From contig VTPC01004207.1 of assembly GCA_011009095.1 (NCBI GenBank), forward strand, positions 28,258 to 92,257: 64,000 nt of DNA, in the 5' to 3' direction. The position numbers and the translations under genes are program-made. This document shows positions 12,292 through 24,822 of the stretch, one piece after another. The stretch comes from Ignelater luminosus (lineage: Eukaryota; Arthropoda; Insecta; Coleoptera; Elateridae). The stretch's first letter is position 1; the number at the start of each line of letters is the position of its first letter. Under the pieces are notes generated by a model. That model ran no database searches. It was given only the letters and a program-made list of their open reading frames with translations, and had not been told where the DNA came from.

Positions 12292-14508
12292 TAGACGGTG
12301 ACAATGACTGCATTTGCTTTCCTAACGCAGAAGTCAGTGTGTTGCTTCTAAATCAGTTTTCTGTCGCGGGTCACTCTTAGGTATTTTGTTTGTTGCTGCC
12401 AGGGGATGGGCCGGTTGTGAATAATAATTGGGTCTAGTTGTGAGGGACGTATGTATAAGACCGCAGCTTTCTTTTCTACATTCTCCATGTACGAATGATT
12501 TCGATGATTTCTGCGGCTTCTAGTAGGCGTCTGGTGAGCATGTGGGGCTTCTGAAGAGGATCCATATGGCCGTGTCGTCCGTGTATAGTGTCATGCATGT
12601 GTCTTCTGGTGTTGGTAGACCGAAAACAAATAAGGAGTAGAGTTGGTGAGAGCAATGACCCTTGTGAGACTTCGGCTGTGATTTATCGTTTTGAGGAGCA
12701 AACGTTTTTAAATTTGACTCGTAATGATCAATTATGGAGCTTGCTCTTATTTCGTTTTGAAACATTTTGTGTAGAAGGCCGGCGGCGTGCCATACCTTTT
12801 CGAAGGCCCTTGATACGTCGAAGAAGATGGCTTCTGTTTGGTCGCGTTTATTATATCCTTCTGTGATATGTTTTACCAGTCTAAGAACTTGGTAGGTGGT
12901 GGCGTGGCCGCTTCGAAAGCCGAATTGCTCATCTTGAAGCATCTCTCTGTCGTCTGTTTCTTGTTGGAGTGTATTTAGTTTAACACCTTCTGTCACTTTT
13001 CCCAACGATGGTAGCAGGCTTATTGAGCGATAGTTGTGAGGGAATCGCGGGTCTTGACCAGTCTTGTGGATCCCGATGCCGTCGACTGTCTCCTATTGGG
13101 TGGAACAAGAGCGGAGTCTCAATATATCGTTGATGATGTTCACTAATGCAATAGTTTTCTTTGGAAGTCGATTTAATGACGAGTTTGGTATTCTATCAGG
13201 TTTGCGGTTTTTTTGGGTTTTGTAGGCCGGATAGGTCTGTTGAACTCGTTGAGAAAATATGGGATTAAGGGAGGATCTTCGTCATCCGCTTGTAGTTTAT
13301 TCCTAGCGTTTTTGAATATCCTGGCGACGAAGCGGAAGTCCATATCAGCGTAATTAGGACTGCATTGTTGTTCAAAATTATTAGCAAAAGTTTTTGCACG
13401 TTATTCATTTGTGTATACCAAACCCTGTTTTCCGTAGATTGGTGGAGCTTGTGTCTTTTTGGTTTTCAAGCATTTCGTAAGTTTCCAAATAGAGTTTAAG
13501 GATATAAGTTTGTTAGGTCAGGTGGTGTTTCGATGTTTTCTTATTTCTCTGCGGATCTGATTATTGAAATAAGTTAGTTTTTGATGGTCTTCTGGAGGCA
13601 GTGTGGTCTGCCATTGCCGAGGGGTTCTATTTCTTGTAAAGATGATTTATTTGATGACTGGGGGAAAATTTCTGGGGCAGTTCTGGGGTGGATGCATACT
13701 GCAGGGACTCTTCTGTTTGTGTGGTAAGGTGTTTGACTTCATCTTCGAATTTCTCGGCGTTATGGATAGTGGGTATTCTACCGTATTTTCTTTGTATGTG
13801 ATTATGGAATGCAGGCCAAGATGTGGAATGCCTGTAAACCAACGGAGTGTCTTTAAAGTCTCCTAAGTGTAGAAGTACTGGGTTATGATCGGATTCTAAT
13901 TCACTGATAGTTGTGATTTCATAAGTTTTTCTCGGATTTTTTATTACGGCTATATCTAGCACGTCTGGGCGGCCGTGACCTTAAAAGGTGAGGGCTTGTG
14001 AGCCCACTACTACGATATCATGTTGAGCTGCATGATGTAGCGTGTTGCTCTTGCAATTTGCTAGCCTGCTGTTCCAGGTTTGATGTTTAGCTTTTAGATC
14101 GTTGCCTAGGATTATTTGATCGTTATTGTCTAGCAGTGTGTCCAAGTCATCGTCAGTTAGGGGAACAGTATACTGCCGTTAGTCTTAGAGGACCAGTGTA
14201 TGCAGTATTTATGAAAATGAAGGTGACCTCTACATGTTACAGGTCATGGTTTGGGCCGGGATAGTGGTCTATGGTTGATCCAAGGTATATTGCTGTGCCT
14301 CCGTCTCTGTCATTTAGTTGATCATGATGGTATAAGATGTAATTGAGAAGCCTCGGTTTTGTTTGTCTTAGATGCGTTTCCAAATTAATATAACATCTGA
14401 ATCGTGACGTTGAGCAAATTCTGGAAGCTGGGGTTTTCTGGATTCTAAACCGTTTTTGTTCCAGTAAGCGATTTGCAGGAATGTTGGTTTTCTTTGTTGT
14501 GTTGTCAT
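12288..14508 (-). pseudogene. Broken ORF2 (endonuclease-RT) of Jockey copy C
   Basis: The ATG at 14506-14508 directly follows the ORF1 stop. Endonuclease: LQIAYWNKNGLESRKPQL near 14430-14485, then ILYHHDQLND and a C-terminal part at 13627-13962 (SELESDHNPVLLHLG). RT: 12520-13005 reads DEQFGFRSGHATTYQ and FFDVSRAFEKVWHA. The catalytic box YTDD is at 12574-12585, with both aspartates kept. Frameshifts and stops are scattered throughout. It ends in the RT thumb at the junction with the gag-like ORF. Confidence 0.8.
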
Positions 14509-15070
14509 TTATTGTTTGAGTAGGTCTAGAATTTCTGGCAATAGCTGTAGAAAAGCTGCTGAGATGTCTTTATGGGTTTTCGTTAACAAGTTAGGGTGGC
14601 TGGTGTATGCTGCATTTTCCAAGAGTTGGCATAGGAGGGAAGAGTTGTTTGCACTCTGGGTATATAAACGTGGGTGTAGATTCGACATCTATTGAGTTTT
14701 TTATATTCAGGTGTAGATGATGTGGGTAGATTTTGGACTGGTAGAGAGGTGTCGGCGAGATAATTAATTTTTAATTTTTTTTACAGTTTTTTTGTGCACT
14801 TTTGTATCCTCCTATTTGATGAGTTGTACCTCAGGTCAACTATCTTTGTTTATTTATTTCTTTTACACTTGTATTTAGAGTGGCATTTTAAAATTATTTT
14901 GTGAAGTGTCTTTGATGTTTGATTTATAGGATTTTTTTTTTGGTTTTCAATCTTGAGTCACGGTTCGTTACCATGTGTAGGGGTGGTTACCCTGATACTC
15001 GGAAAATTTTATATGTGCGTCTTTGCAGTGAGAACTGCGGAGTCTTTTGTAGGACGGGATTTTAGAGAGA
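14509..15070 (-). pseudogene. C-terminal remnant of ORF1 of Jockey copy C
   Basis: On the minus strand the frame reads LLTKTHKDISAAFLQLLPEI then LDLLKQ and stops at TAA (14509-14511), immediately followed by the ORF2 ATG. The same leucine-rich C-terminus is seen in copies B (PEIFTLLENDS) and D (LLSAILTLLKD). Further upstream, Ser/Thr/Pro-rich segments (14640-14770) are compatible with the linker of a Jockey gag. Beyond 14800 the signal is weak. Confidence 0.55.
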
Positions 15071-15120
15071 AATGTTCTGGTGATAGCTGATTAGTTTACC
15101 AGGTTTTTTTGATCTAGAAA

Positions 15121-17189
15121 TTTAAATGTTTCCGAATTGTTGGATGATAGGGACCTTATGACAAGATTTGAGTTGGTGATTTCTTGTTGTTTACAATTCT
15201 TTGATGAAAAATTCATATTTGCTAATTTCTGTGGGTTTAAAAGTCAACTGCAGAATATTTAACGGGCTTTCAGCTTGTTTGGAATCTTTTCAACGTTTTA
15301 AAGCTTCTTTTTTGTTACGAAATACCCCATCAGTTGCAAGGTTACCGTTTAATAGTGGACCTTTTCAATAAAGTCTTGACTTTTAATTGCCACATGTGTC
15401 CTTTTTCCAGATAATTTTACTGTGAGAATAATTTTGTATGTACCAACATAAATTTAATTTTAATTGAAGCAAATAATTTAATAAACATTTAAAAATGATT
15501 AAAATCAAAGAAGTCTAACTTTCACATATTAAGGAAAACAATTCTAGGACAGTTCTGACGAAGATAAAATTGTGACATTAAATGTTTAAAGTTTTCTATC
15601 TTGCATTTTTGTATTAGAAGAAAGAGAGAAAATCCAAGCGAAACGAGGCACTTAAAAGGCCCGCGTTACACTGTTTTAATATATCGTGTATATATAGATA
15701 TAATACACAGTAGTTTTTAACTACCAAAGGGAGTGGACTTAATGTTATCTAGCGGAGTAAAGGGCTAACATATAAAGCACATTATTAAGTTCAGAGTTGC
15801 CGCTTTTAACATTAACGAGGAAAGTGCACGATTACACATGATACGCTTTTTGTATTAAAATTAAAATTGGCTTATAACCGGTCGTCGCCGCTACCTACAC
15901 TTGCCAGAAAATTTGCACTTAACACATAAATTAAAATTTCATATTTCCCGCCCCTAATTAAAACCAGGGGCTCTTTCTGGCAACCATTAACGTTAACATT
16001 TTATAACCGCACACTATTTTATTTCTCTACCTCTAATTTGTGTTTAATTTCGTTCTGATTTTCACATAATGTGGGGAAACAATCTGGTTATCACGTAACT
16101 GCAAACAGATTTTTATCCAACTAAAGAATTTTATTTGTTTGTTTCATTTTAATTCTACAATCTGCTGGCTTGGATATTAATTTATAAACAATAACTTAGA
16201 AGAATTAATTTTCCAAAGATTTCTTTACGGATTCTTTTCCTCCATCGGGAATATGCAAATTGTGATTAAAGCGCATACATTATTGAATTTTTGTCAATTA
16301 ATGTGGGTAAGTAGCTTGCAGAAACTACAGCTAATGGAGCTATAGTTATGTAACTGAATTTACGTAGAAACTTTACAAATATTCACAAATATGTAGCTTG
16401 TTAAAGATAGTAAACAAAAAAAAAATTGGAAAATTTGCAACAATGAGCTTGCTAAGTAGTCGCTATTTTGTTCCTAAATTGAAAATGAATAAATTAAAAA
16501 ATAATTAAGAAAGGCGCAGAGAACCTAGACAGATCCACTAAACTTCCCTAACAATAACTTCTTGGAATTGTAAAAACTTTTAGCAAATCGATTACAAAAG
16601 CTTTGAGCAAACTCTATAGCAATTTCGCCAGCATAAACAATACCTACTAATAACACCATCTGAAACTTAGATAGTACATCATAGTTTCTATCATCCAATA
16701 ATAGGTTTTCAATGTTTTAATCAATTTATTTCATGTGGTTTATCTGCATACACATAGTTAAGATCAAAGCCCATTAATTACTAATTAATAAACTAATTTA
16801 GTTGTTGCAAAACTACGCATATAAAATAGATATTCAAATTTATAAACAACAAAGAGAAAGTTTAGCTTTCATTTCGTATTATATATAATTAAATTTAGGA
16901 GAATACATATTATAGTATCTGTACGTTTACATTTGAGAAATTAAAAACGTTTTGTTGCTAAACTAAAGCAAAGGGATTTTTAAACCCTTTTTAATTTGAT
17001 TATTCACGTTAAAACAGAATACATAGAATTAAGCCTTGGTAAGCTACTTATCAGTTTAATTTTCTGTTTTTTAATTTTGCAAAAATTAACGTTTCCATAG
17101 ACTTGCCAATTATTTCTTTACTAGGTTGTCCCTGGATAAAAATAAAAGAAAAGGGTATGGCATTCTAAACTAATAAAGCGATAAGGTCG
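15121..17189. other. AT-rich intergenic DNA, no gene seen
   Basis: Long AT-rich stretch with short frames only. No repeat family was recognised. Confidence 0.5.
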
Positions 17190-17720
17190 CATCAATACAA
17201 ACATGCACCAATTGGGACGGCTCAAATAAATCCAACTCTCTAGACACACAATGGTACTTCATCTTTCAGCCGTTTCACATTTTAAAGAATTATTGAAATC
17301 CTGCAAAATATCATCTAAAAACAGCACTCACATTCAATGAATTAACAATCTTCTGCAAACTTGAAGCTAAAACGGCAGGTTCTGGAATTATCTCGAATGA
17401 ATGATTAAGATAGAAACGCATATACCAGAAATCAAAATTAATTTCTGGAAGGCCTCGTCGTCGGAGTACCTTAGACGACTTGGACAATTAAAAACAGTTG
17501 AGTAGAAGAAGAAATCCCACTGAAAGATCCAGCAACTTTGATGTTGACCAAAATTTTGAAAGTTCATCCAGCAGCAGATGGAAGAATCCTAGTCACTACA
17601 ATCTATATAATCCAACAAAGAAAACTGATACCTTCAATGAAAACATCATAATTCTTTCCAAGTGAACAAACGTCAGGACTTAGGCGGCATCAACTTTTTA
17701 AGGTTGACCTCTGAGGTGGG
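17190..17720 (+). pseudogene. BEL/Pao retrotransposon relic: integrase end and DUF5641
   Basis: No long ORF survives, but consecutive plus-strand frames keep the family order. 17252-17263 reads WYFI, followed by KYHLKTALTFNEL (17304-17345) and FCKLEAK, matching the C-terminal integrase part of BEL/Pao polyproteins. At 17450-17495 FWKASSSEYLRRLGQ corresponds to the FW(R)xWxxEYLxxL motif. 17525-17640 reads LKDPATLMLTKILKVHPAAD and GRILVTTIY, matching the 'VLLKD..LP...WxLGRIxxVHPGxDGxVRVVT' region (DUF5641). The identification rests on the ordered set of motifs. No LTR was identified. Confidence 0.7.
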
Positions 17721-18048
17721 GTAATGCTGGAACTAGTCTCATAGTCTCTGTAAGCTTTATATTTTGTAATCGCAGGAAGTAACTTCATATACTTTTCATT
17801 GCGTTGATCAAAACTGCAAATGTCATGATTTCATACATTTTTTTCATTATGAAATGTGCTGCAATGACCTAGAATAACTTCTTTATTAGTTTGTATCAAA
17901 ATTACATTGAAGATTCTTGATTTAAATTTAGATAAAATTGGAATTATGAGAGCTTTCTTTAGAAAGGAAACCCTGCTTGTACCAGGAAGATAGCGGACTA
18001 TCCATACACGATGCCTTTCTTAGTCCTGGGCCAAACTGGTACTAAGGC

Positions 18049-18321
18049 CTATGCGATGACACGTTTCTTCTTTTCTCCTGGAAGTGCCCTGTAGGTGGAC
18101 TTGTAAATTAATAATTTGTGTAAACCCTTGGGCGAATTCTTCCCTCGTCGAGGTCGCGGGTTTGTGAGCTCTGGTTTCTTGTCTGCTGCAGAGCTCGTTG
18201 ATTGTTGTGGATTTTCGTTATTGTATCGTACACGTACCAAGTCATGCTTCGTTTCTGGCAGGCTAATGAAAGGTGGAGACGCTTTTGAGTGAGATTCGTT
18301 AGGTATGGCTGTATCGAACAT
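18049..18321 (-). CDS. Orphan 90-residue ORF, unknown
   Basis: An isolated minus-strand frame in AT-rich DNA. It is Ser/Pro/Asn-rich at first, then strongly basic (ELTNPRPRRGKNSPKG), ending GEKKKRVIA. An in-frame TAA lies seven codons before the Met. The local base composition is less AT-rich than the flanks, which favours past coding. I recognise no family, and it may be a fragment of a retroelement gag or an exon. Confidence 0.25.
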   Translation of the reverse strand: MFDTAIPNESHSKASPPFISLPETKHDLVRVRYNNENPQQSTSSAADKKPELTNPRPRRGKNSPKGLHKLLIYKSTYRALPGEKKKRVIA

Positions 18322-21300
18322 GGAAATAGAACAAAGCGCTAGGAGGTATTAACAACTCAACTCGAGCTTGTTGACAAAGAAATCATGTCAAAGAGATACA
18401 AAAGCCATTAACTTGAAAATAGACAAACACATTATTTAAACGAAAGTAGGTATTGTATTGAAGGGTATACGTCTTATAACTATGGAAATAAAACTTAAAA
18501 AGGGTATACCTAAATGCAAATTTTAGAAATACGGAGATGTACAAACGTTTACTCAAAACTTCTTCCAGGACTAAAATATTTTGAACGAGAAACTGAGCCT
18601 ACTATAGTTTCCTAAATTCTCGATTTATTGAGAAACAAAAAGGAATCACCAATGCGTAGTTTTGGCTACAAAAGGCAGCGAAAGAAAATATGTGTACAAA
18701 GTTTGAACTTACATACATACATACATGCGTTAATTAATCCGTGAGAGCGTTAACACTTTGCACAATTCAAGAATTTACTAAGGATTTTAATGCAAACTAT
18801 CAACAAGTCTTGAAGAACCTTTTCGTGAGTTTGCTTGCCAGTAGTCTAACATATGTAAGAATACTCCTGGCACAAAATTTAACTAAATAGACAGGATAAG
18901 ATACTTAAGCAACATGTCAGTCTAACAAATGGTTTAGATTGACGCTCAAAGTCGAATTACCGTGAAAGTCTTCTTGTGGGCGAAATTCATTAGCGAGGAT
19001 CTATTGCAGGTCAATTCATCTGAGCTGCAGTTATCAAATTACTTAGAATTTTTTTGATAATTCAAATTTGTTTTCGTACCAAAAAGCAAAGTCACTCGAA
19101 AAGAACCAAGAAGAGTTGGCAACGAAACGAGAAACTTTTAAGAAAAAATAACCTCACCCTACTGTAAGCAATAAATTGTCTAGTGTCTGACAGTTTTAGA
19201 AAGCGATTTTAGTAAAAAATGTGGACCTTAATTTTTAAATACAATAAGGCTTTTAATATTTAAAAATTTTAACAAAGAAATCAAAGGCAGTAAAAATAAA
19301 CTCTCCATAAAGCACGAACTGCTTCACCTAGACAATTCGACACTTGTTAAAATTTAGAATTCTAGAAATAAAAAAAAAATTATATTTTGTAGACAGATTT
19401 TGTCTTGAAAATAGAATAGACGTTTACATAAGAAAATTTGCTAATATGAATATCACGAAATAGGTTTTTAGGATGAAATGCTGCCTGTATACGTTACGTT
19501 TAATTATTACAAATCGCAAAGAGCCTGGAAGAAATGTAACCGTAGTCGATAGTTATTTATATTTTTATGATTTTTGTCTAAGTTCTAATTACTTTTAATG
19601 CAACTTAAAATATCTTAAATTGAGAATTACATCAAATCTAAAGATATTCTTAAAGTTTCCAAATGTCAGAAGTCTTTTCAGCGTGTTTTTGAAATATCAG
19701 CAAGCTAAGTAGGCGTGGGTGCTCCTAAGTTGCGATATTACCAATAGTACGAAAACGATCACTTTTGCGAATTTTTAAAAGATTATACAGTAAGGGTAGT
19801 TTAATAATATTTATTTTATATTCAGCAATAAAACAGTTAAATCTTCCATTGCTGTATTTGTTTCCATAAAATGGTTTGATAAAAAAGAATTCCTCTGTTT
19901 CTGTCTACATCTAATAAAATCTGATTGACAGTAATACATTCATAGTCATTCTCCCATCCCTAAAAAGAACAAAATATAAATAAATGCATACAGGTTTTGC
20001 CTTTCAGGATAAACGCTTTTTGTGAATATATAACTAGAAAATCACAACCATATAACTTGCAACAGCCTATAAAGGGATTCGCGTTTCAATCGCTGCGAGA
20101 TGAATAATTAAGTGAAATATAAGCGTTTGTCACTTCAAACAGCTTGAATAATGCAAAAGGATAGATGTGTTTAGCAACGATCCGTTCGTTTTTGTTTTAT
20201 AAATGTATTGAATGTACTAGTTGGGTTTTTTTCTTTATAGATTCTAATAGAATCTCTTGCTGATGTAATTATTGCAGCTGTGTAAACTACAACTTTGTTG
20301 TCAAGTTGTGCATTACTAGGTATTTTATAAGTTTCACGCTCGGCTTTGTTTGAAAAATCATACTATTGATCGTCAACGCGTATGTACGTTAACTAATAGT
20401 TAGCAGATTTAAGTGCAACGCTAAAGTGCGTGGTATGTAAATGATTTAATCGCGGGAGAGTAGTAGTGCATAATTTGCATAATTCTCTCACCTGCAATGC
20501 TCATTTCCATGGCACTTTGACGTAATCGCAATATAAATCCAGAACGTATCCTAGCGTATAGCACATATATCTGACAAACTAAGCAGAAATGTTAGTGAAA
20601 CTCTTGAGAAAACTTGCACTACTTGCTGAGAAAAGACACGTGCGCTGATATTGCGTTTTTGTAGAGTTGGTTCGGGGGATACAACCATTTCTTGTCCTAG
20701 TGCAACCTTTTCGTCTTTCAATTAGAATTTATCCTTGTTTTATTGGGTTGAACACTAGAAAGCTCTTATGAAATCTAACTTATTTTTACTTTAAGTTGAT
20801 GGAATTTTTAGATTATGTGAAATCACGGTTATTTGAATTGTTTTAGAGCCTTTTATAAGCTAACTAGTTTATATAAGAAAATTGTATGGCATTAGCAGCA
20901 TTTTATACCCATTTTAGGTGCATATACATAAATAAAAAAAGCAGCAACAGCACGAATCAGATTTGAAAAGACACAGTAGTTTTTAGATAATTACATAACT
21001 GAAGAATAAAATAAAATAATTTCTAGATAGAGTGTTAGAAATATATAACGACTGTTAACAGAATCCAACTTAATAATAAGCTATAGAAAAGAAATTATTA
21101 TTATGTTAAATGCATTGATTCTTTAATTATTTAATTTTAAATTACTTGAATAAATCTCGATAAAAAACGGAGTTTTTCACACCAGCGATGCACCTCAGAA
21201 TTATTTTCTGGGCTAAGATGACATCATGCGATTCTGAAGACGCTACGTTACTTATTGGTAACAGTTATTGGTCCATAATTTTCTATCGCTTTTGCATCCT

Positions 21301-21339
21301 TCTTTTTTAATAAAGGTATTATTTTTATATTTTTCTCTC
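18322..21339. other. AT-rich intergenic DNA, no gene seen
   Basis: Nothing coding recognised. A short CATA microsatellite (about five units) lies at 18708-18726. Confidence 0.5.
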
Positions 21340-24310
21340 GAGGGTAAGAAATTACCTCCAATGGCAGAGGAGTCTACCAACACCAACGGCATCAAAATGG
21401 GGAAGGCAGCGGAGACCACCCCATTAAACACCCGCCAAGGTATCCTAAGATTGTGCGTGGGATGAGACAAGAAACACCATGGAGTCTTCGCATACTAAAA
21501 ATAAATTTGGAGATAAAACAGTTCTCCAATCGGATCTCCGGGAGGGGGATACAGTGTACGAAACATGTTTAAAAAGGAAAGAAAATAAGTATGAAAGTCT
21601 GAGGATAGGTACTTGAAACGTCAGAAGCCTGTTAAAAGAAGAAAAGATTGAAAATCCGAGAAGAAAGCTTGTGAGAAACAGCCTTGACGTGATTGGAATA
21701 TGCGAATCTAGATGGAAAGGGCAAGAAGAAGTGTAGTGTGAAGGAGCTAAATTTTACTTTAGTGGCAACAAAAGAGGCAAGAATGGAGTGGGTGTGGTAG
21801 TAGAAGAAAAGGTAGCTAAATCTGCTCTGAAAGTAATAGTTGACCGTGATAGGGTTATGGTAGTGAAGTTCGAGGGGATACCAAAGACTATTCTAGTGAT
21901 CCAAGTCTACAGGCCAACCACTCACCATGAAGACGAGAAGGAGAAAGAAGCGTATGAGAAGATTGAGAACATCTTGAAAGAAGAAAGTCAGGGGTGTTGT
22001 AATATTGTGATAGGAGACTGAAGCGCTGTGATGGAAGAAGGCAGGATTGATAAAGCGGTTGGAAGAAAGAAAAGCAAGACTGATGGAATTTTGCAGAGTG
22101 AAGAAACTCAGCACGTGATTCAAACATCATAAAAGAAGGATACATACACATGGAAAGCACTGGGTGATCTATACAGAAAACAAATAGATTTTATATTGCT
22201 AGAAGAAAAATTTAGTAATGGTACTAATAATGTGTATGGATATAAACAGCTACCATTTACTACTAATGGCGGAGATTGGCATAAGACTTAAGACAGTAAA
22301 GACTGTAAGAAGTATAAGAAAATAGGACTTGGAAAAACTAAAAGGTATAGATTGGCTACAAAATATAAAAGGAAATAAGGAAGCTAAAACCATGCCACAG
22401 CGATCCAAATGAAAAATGGGATGCAATTAAGTTTGGAATCAAGAAAGTAGCTGACGAGGAGTTAGGTTATAAGGAGAAGAAGATCAAGAAGCCTTAGATA
22501 ACCCATAAAATGATGAACAAAGTGGAAGAGAGAAGAAAGTATAAGAACATTAATAATAAAAACGGAAGAAGAATATATAGAAAACTGAATTCACAGTTGA
22601 GGAAACTGATAAAGCACGGAAGAGATGGTTAGAAGATGTGAGTAAAGAAATAGAAGATCTTTGGAGGCATGACATTGTTTATAAGAAAATAAAAAATATT
22701 GCGTTGGAAGGCAAATTAAATAACAGATGTGAAAAAGAAATAAAAGATGAGCATGAATTTTTGTTGAAAAATGAGGTACAAGTGTTGCAGCGGTGGAAGC
22801 AATACATGCAAGATTTGTATAGAACAAATAAGAAAGTTTAAATGTAGGTGGAGTTGGAAATGGATAACATTGGCCCAGTTATTTTGAAGGATGAAATAAT
22901 TGCTGCAATGAGGGATATGAAAGATAATAAGACTGCGAGCGTTGATAGTATACCAGTGGACCTGCTGAAGTGCTTAAAAAAGAAAGTTTGAGAGTGGGGA
23001 ATGGACAAAGGAGTTTATGAGGACTGGTAATACCACTGGCAATAAAAATAGACGCAAATAGGTGTAAGCAACACAGAACGATAAGTCTGATGGTGCATGC
23101 AGCAAAGATATTGCTAAGAGAAAACTGGTAAAGAAAACAGACTATGTGGTACCTGAGAAACAATTTGGATTTAGAAAAGGAACGGTTACAAGAAATGCAA
23201 TTGGGATGATAAGAACAACCGGAAAAAGATGTGCAAAGGGAAAAAATATGAGCCTCTGCTTTGTAGACTTAAAGATATCCTTTGATTGTCTACCGTAAGA
23301 AAAGCTAAGGTAAATATTAAAATATAAAGTAGTAGATTGGTGAGCTAGAAAACTGATTAGAAATTCGTATATGGAACAGGAAGTAGCCATGAGGATTAGA
23401 GGAAATATGACGAATTGGTTCGAAATTGGTAAAAGAACAAGATAAGTCTGCTGTCTTTCTCCTACTTTTTTCGACATGTATGTTGAGGAAATGGTGGCAG
23501 AATGCCGAAGAAAAAATGTTGGAAGAAGAATTGCATGCATTCGGTTTGCTGACGACAAAATCTTGTTTGCAGAAAGTACAGAGGAGTTGATAGAAATGTT
23601 GAAACAGCTTGAAAGGATGGAAAGGAAGTACGATTAAGAATAAATCGTAAGAAAAGCAAAGTAATGCGAATAAGGGAAAATGAAAACATAGACCTTAACG
23701 TCGAGAGAGAAATGTTAGAGCAGGTAACGAGGTATAAGTGTCTAGGAACAGAGATTACAAGCAACTGGAGTTTTGATGAGATAAAGATAAGAACTAGATT
23801 GGCGAAACAAGCGTTCAAGAAGATGAGTATGATCTTGGAAAGTAAGCCGGAGTTGGAGCTGACGAACAGAATAGCAAAATGCTTTGTATGGAGCGTAATG
23901 TTGTACGGGTGTGAGACATGGACTGTGATGAAGAAGGACACGAAAAGAGTAGAAGCGCTGAAGAAATGGGTCTGGAGGAGGATGCTAAACACCAAGTGGA
24001 AGGATAAGGTTAAGAATGAGGAAGCGCTGAGAAGAGTTGGAGAGCAAAAATCAATGTTTAGAAACAATTAACATAAAGAAAAGAAATTGGTTAGGACATG
24101 TTTTACAAACGGATTGTTTGAAGAGAGATGTGTTGGAAACTTGTATATAGGGAAGAGGTAGCAGGGGAAGAAAAAGAACAAAAATGGTGTACGATATGAA
24201 GAGTGGACAGAGTTATAATGAGATGAAGAGATTGGCTGAGAACAGAGACAAGTGGAGAGAACGCTCGGTACCTTCATAGGCAAAATACTTATGATGATAA
24301 TTATTATTTT
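21340..24310 (+). mobile_element. RTE-like non-LTR retrotransposon
   Basis: Plus-strand LINE with a single apurinic endonuclease-RT polyprotein and very short 3' sequence, the layout of the RTE clade. The coding part runs from about 21600 to 24280. The 3' end carries 'atgatgataattattatt', resembling the short simple-repeat tails of RTE elements. The 5' leader at 21340-21600 is GC-richer than the flanking DNA and I take it as part of the element. Lengthwise it is close to a full RTE (about 3 kb), but it is broken by many stops. Confidence 0.8.
21605..24282 (+). pseudogene. Broken endonuclease-reverse transcriptase ORF of the RTE-like element
   Basis: Endonuclease: NVRSLLKEEKIE at about 21620 after a stop that replaces Trp, LDVIGICESRWKGQEEV (metal-binding Glu), then 21788-22021 with LVIQVYRPTTHHEDEKEKEA and IVIGD, the catalytic GD just before a stop. 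RT: 22860-22980 (IIAAMRDMKDNKTASVDSIP), 23150-23290 (EKQFGFRKGT, LCFVDLKISFD), and RFADDKILFAE with FADD intact at 23545-23556. 23664-24071 is a continuous 135-codon frame of the thumb and C-terminal region, including YKCLGTEITS, MLYGCETWT and RRMLNTKWKD. Stops and small indels inactivate it. Confidence 0.85.
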
Positions 24311-24454
24311 ATCTACTTTTAGATCTGCCATTGGTGAATGTCAGATTTACCAGATATCTAAACGTAATACAAGAAGACTAGCTACATATATTCTCTGGAC
24401 TGCAGGACATCTTACTTTTGCGGTTTTTGCGTATAGCAGATATTATTCAGACTG

Positions 24455-24735
24455 ACAGACCGGTAGTTATAGCCTGACAGGCCCAAAGTATCTAACCCCC
24501 CGATAGACTCGAATGGTCAAAAAGTTCAAAGGGCCCTACAGTCCTGAAGGACCCATACGACCCGACAGGCCTGAAATGTCCGTCAGGATGCAACCGCTCA
24601 ATAGGCCCAACAAGACCAAAGGTCCCGATTGGCCGGACCTAGGCCCGAAAAGACCTATAAGTTTTTAAACTGAGGATCGGCCCGACCCAAGCTCGAGCTT
24701 CAATCCGGCCCGGCTAGAAATTCCAGGCCTCTGAT
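24455..24735. repeat. GC-rich degenerate tandem repeat, about 17-20 bp units
   Basis: Repeated variants of 'cccgacaggcctgaaa' occur end to end, for example 'cctgacaggcccaaag', 'cccgatagactcgaatgg', 'ccctacagtcctgaagg', 'cccgacaggcctgaaat' and 'ggcccgaaaagacc'. The block is far richer in G and C than its surroundings and begins just past the RTE 3' end. Confidence 0.6.
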
Positions 24736-24822
24736 CTGTGCTAAAGCGAGTAAGGTCAATAGACTTGACATGTAGTGTATTGCAAAACCCAGATAGCAAC
24801 TCCTCTACGTTCGAGAAAAGAT

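Larger units (their letters stand above)
12286..15120 (-). mobile_element. Jockey-like non-LTR retrotransposon, copy C
   Basis: Minus-strand copy with the end of ORF1, a full-length though broken endonuclease, and most of the RT. It is close in sequence to copy A. Homology with A starts at 12288, which corresponds to A position about 2375. Copy C therefore lacks the RT C-terminus and the 3' UTR that A still has. The upper limit is soft: ORF1-like frames fade between 14800 and 15120. Confidence 0.75.
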
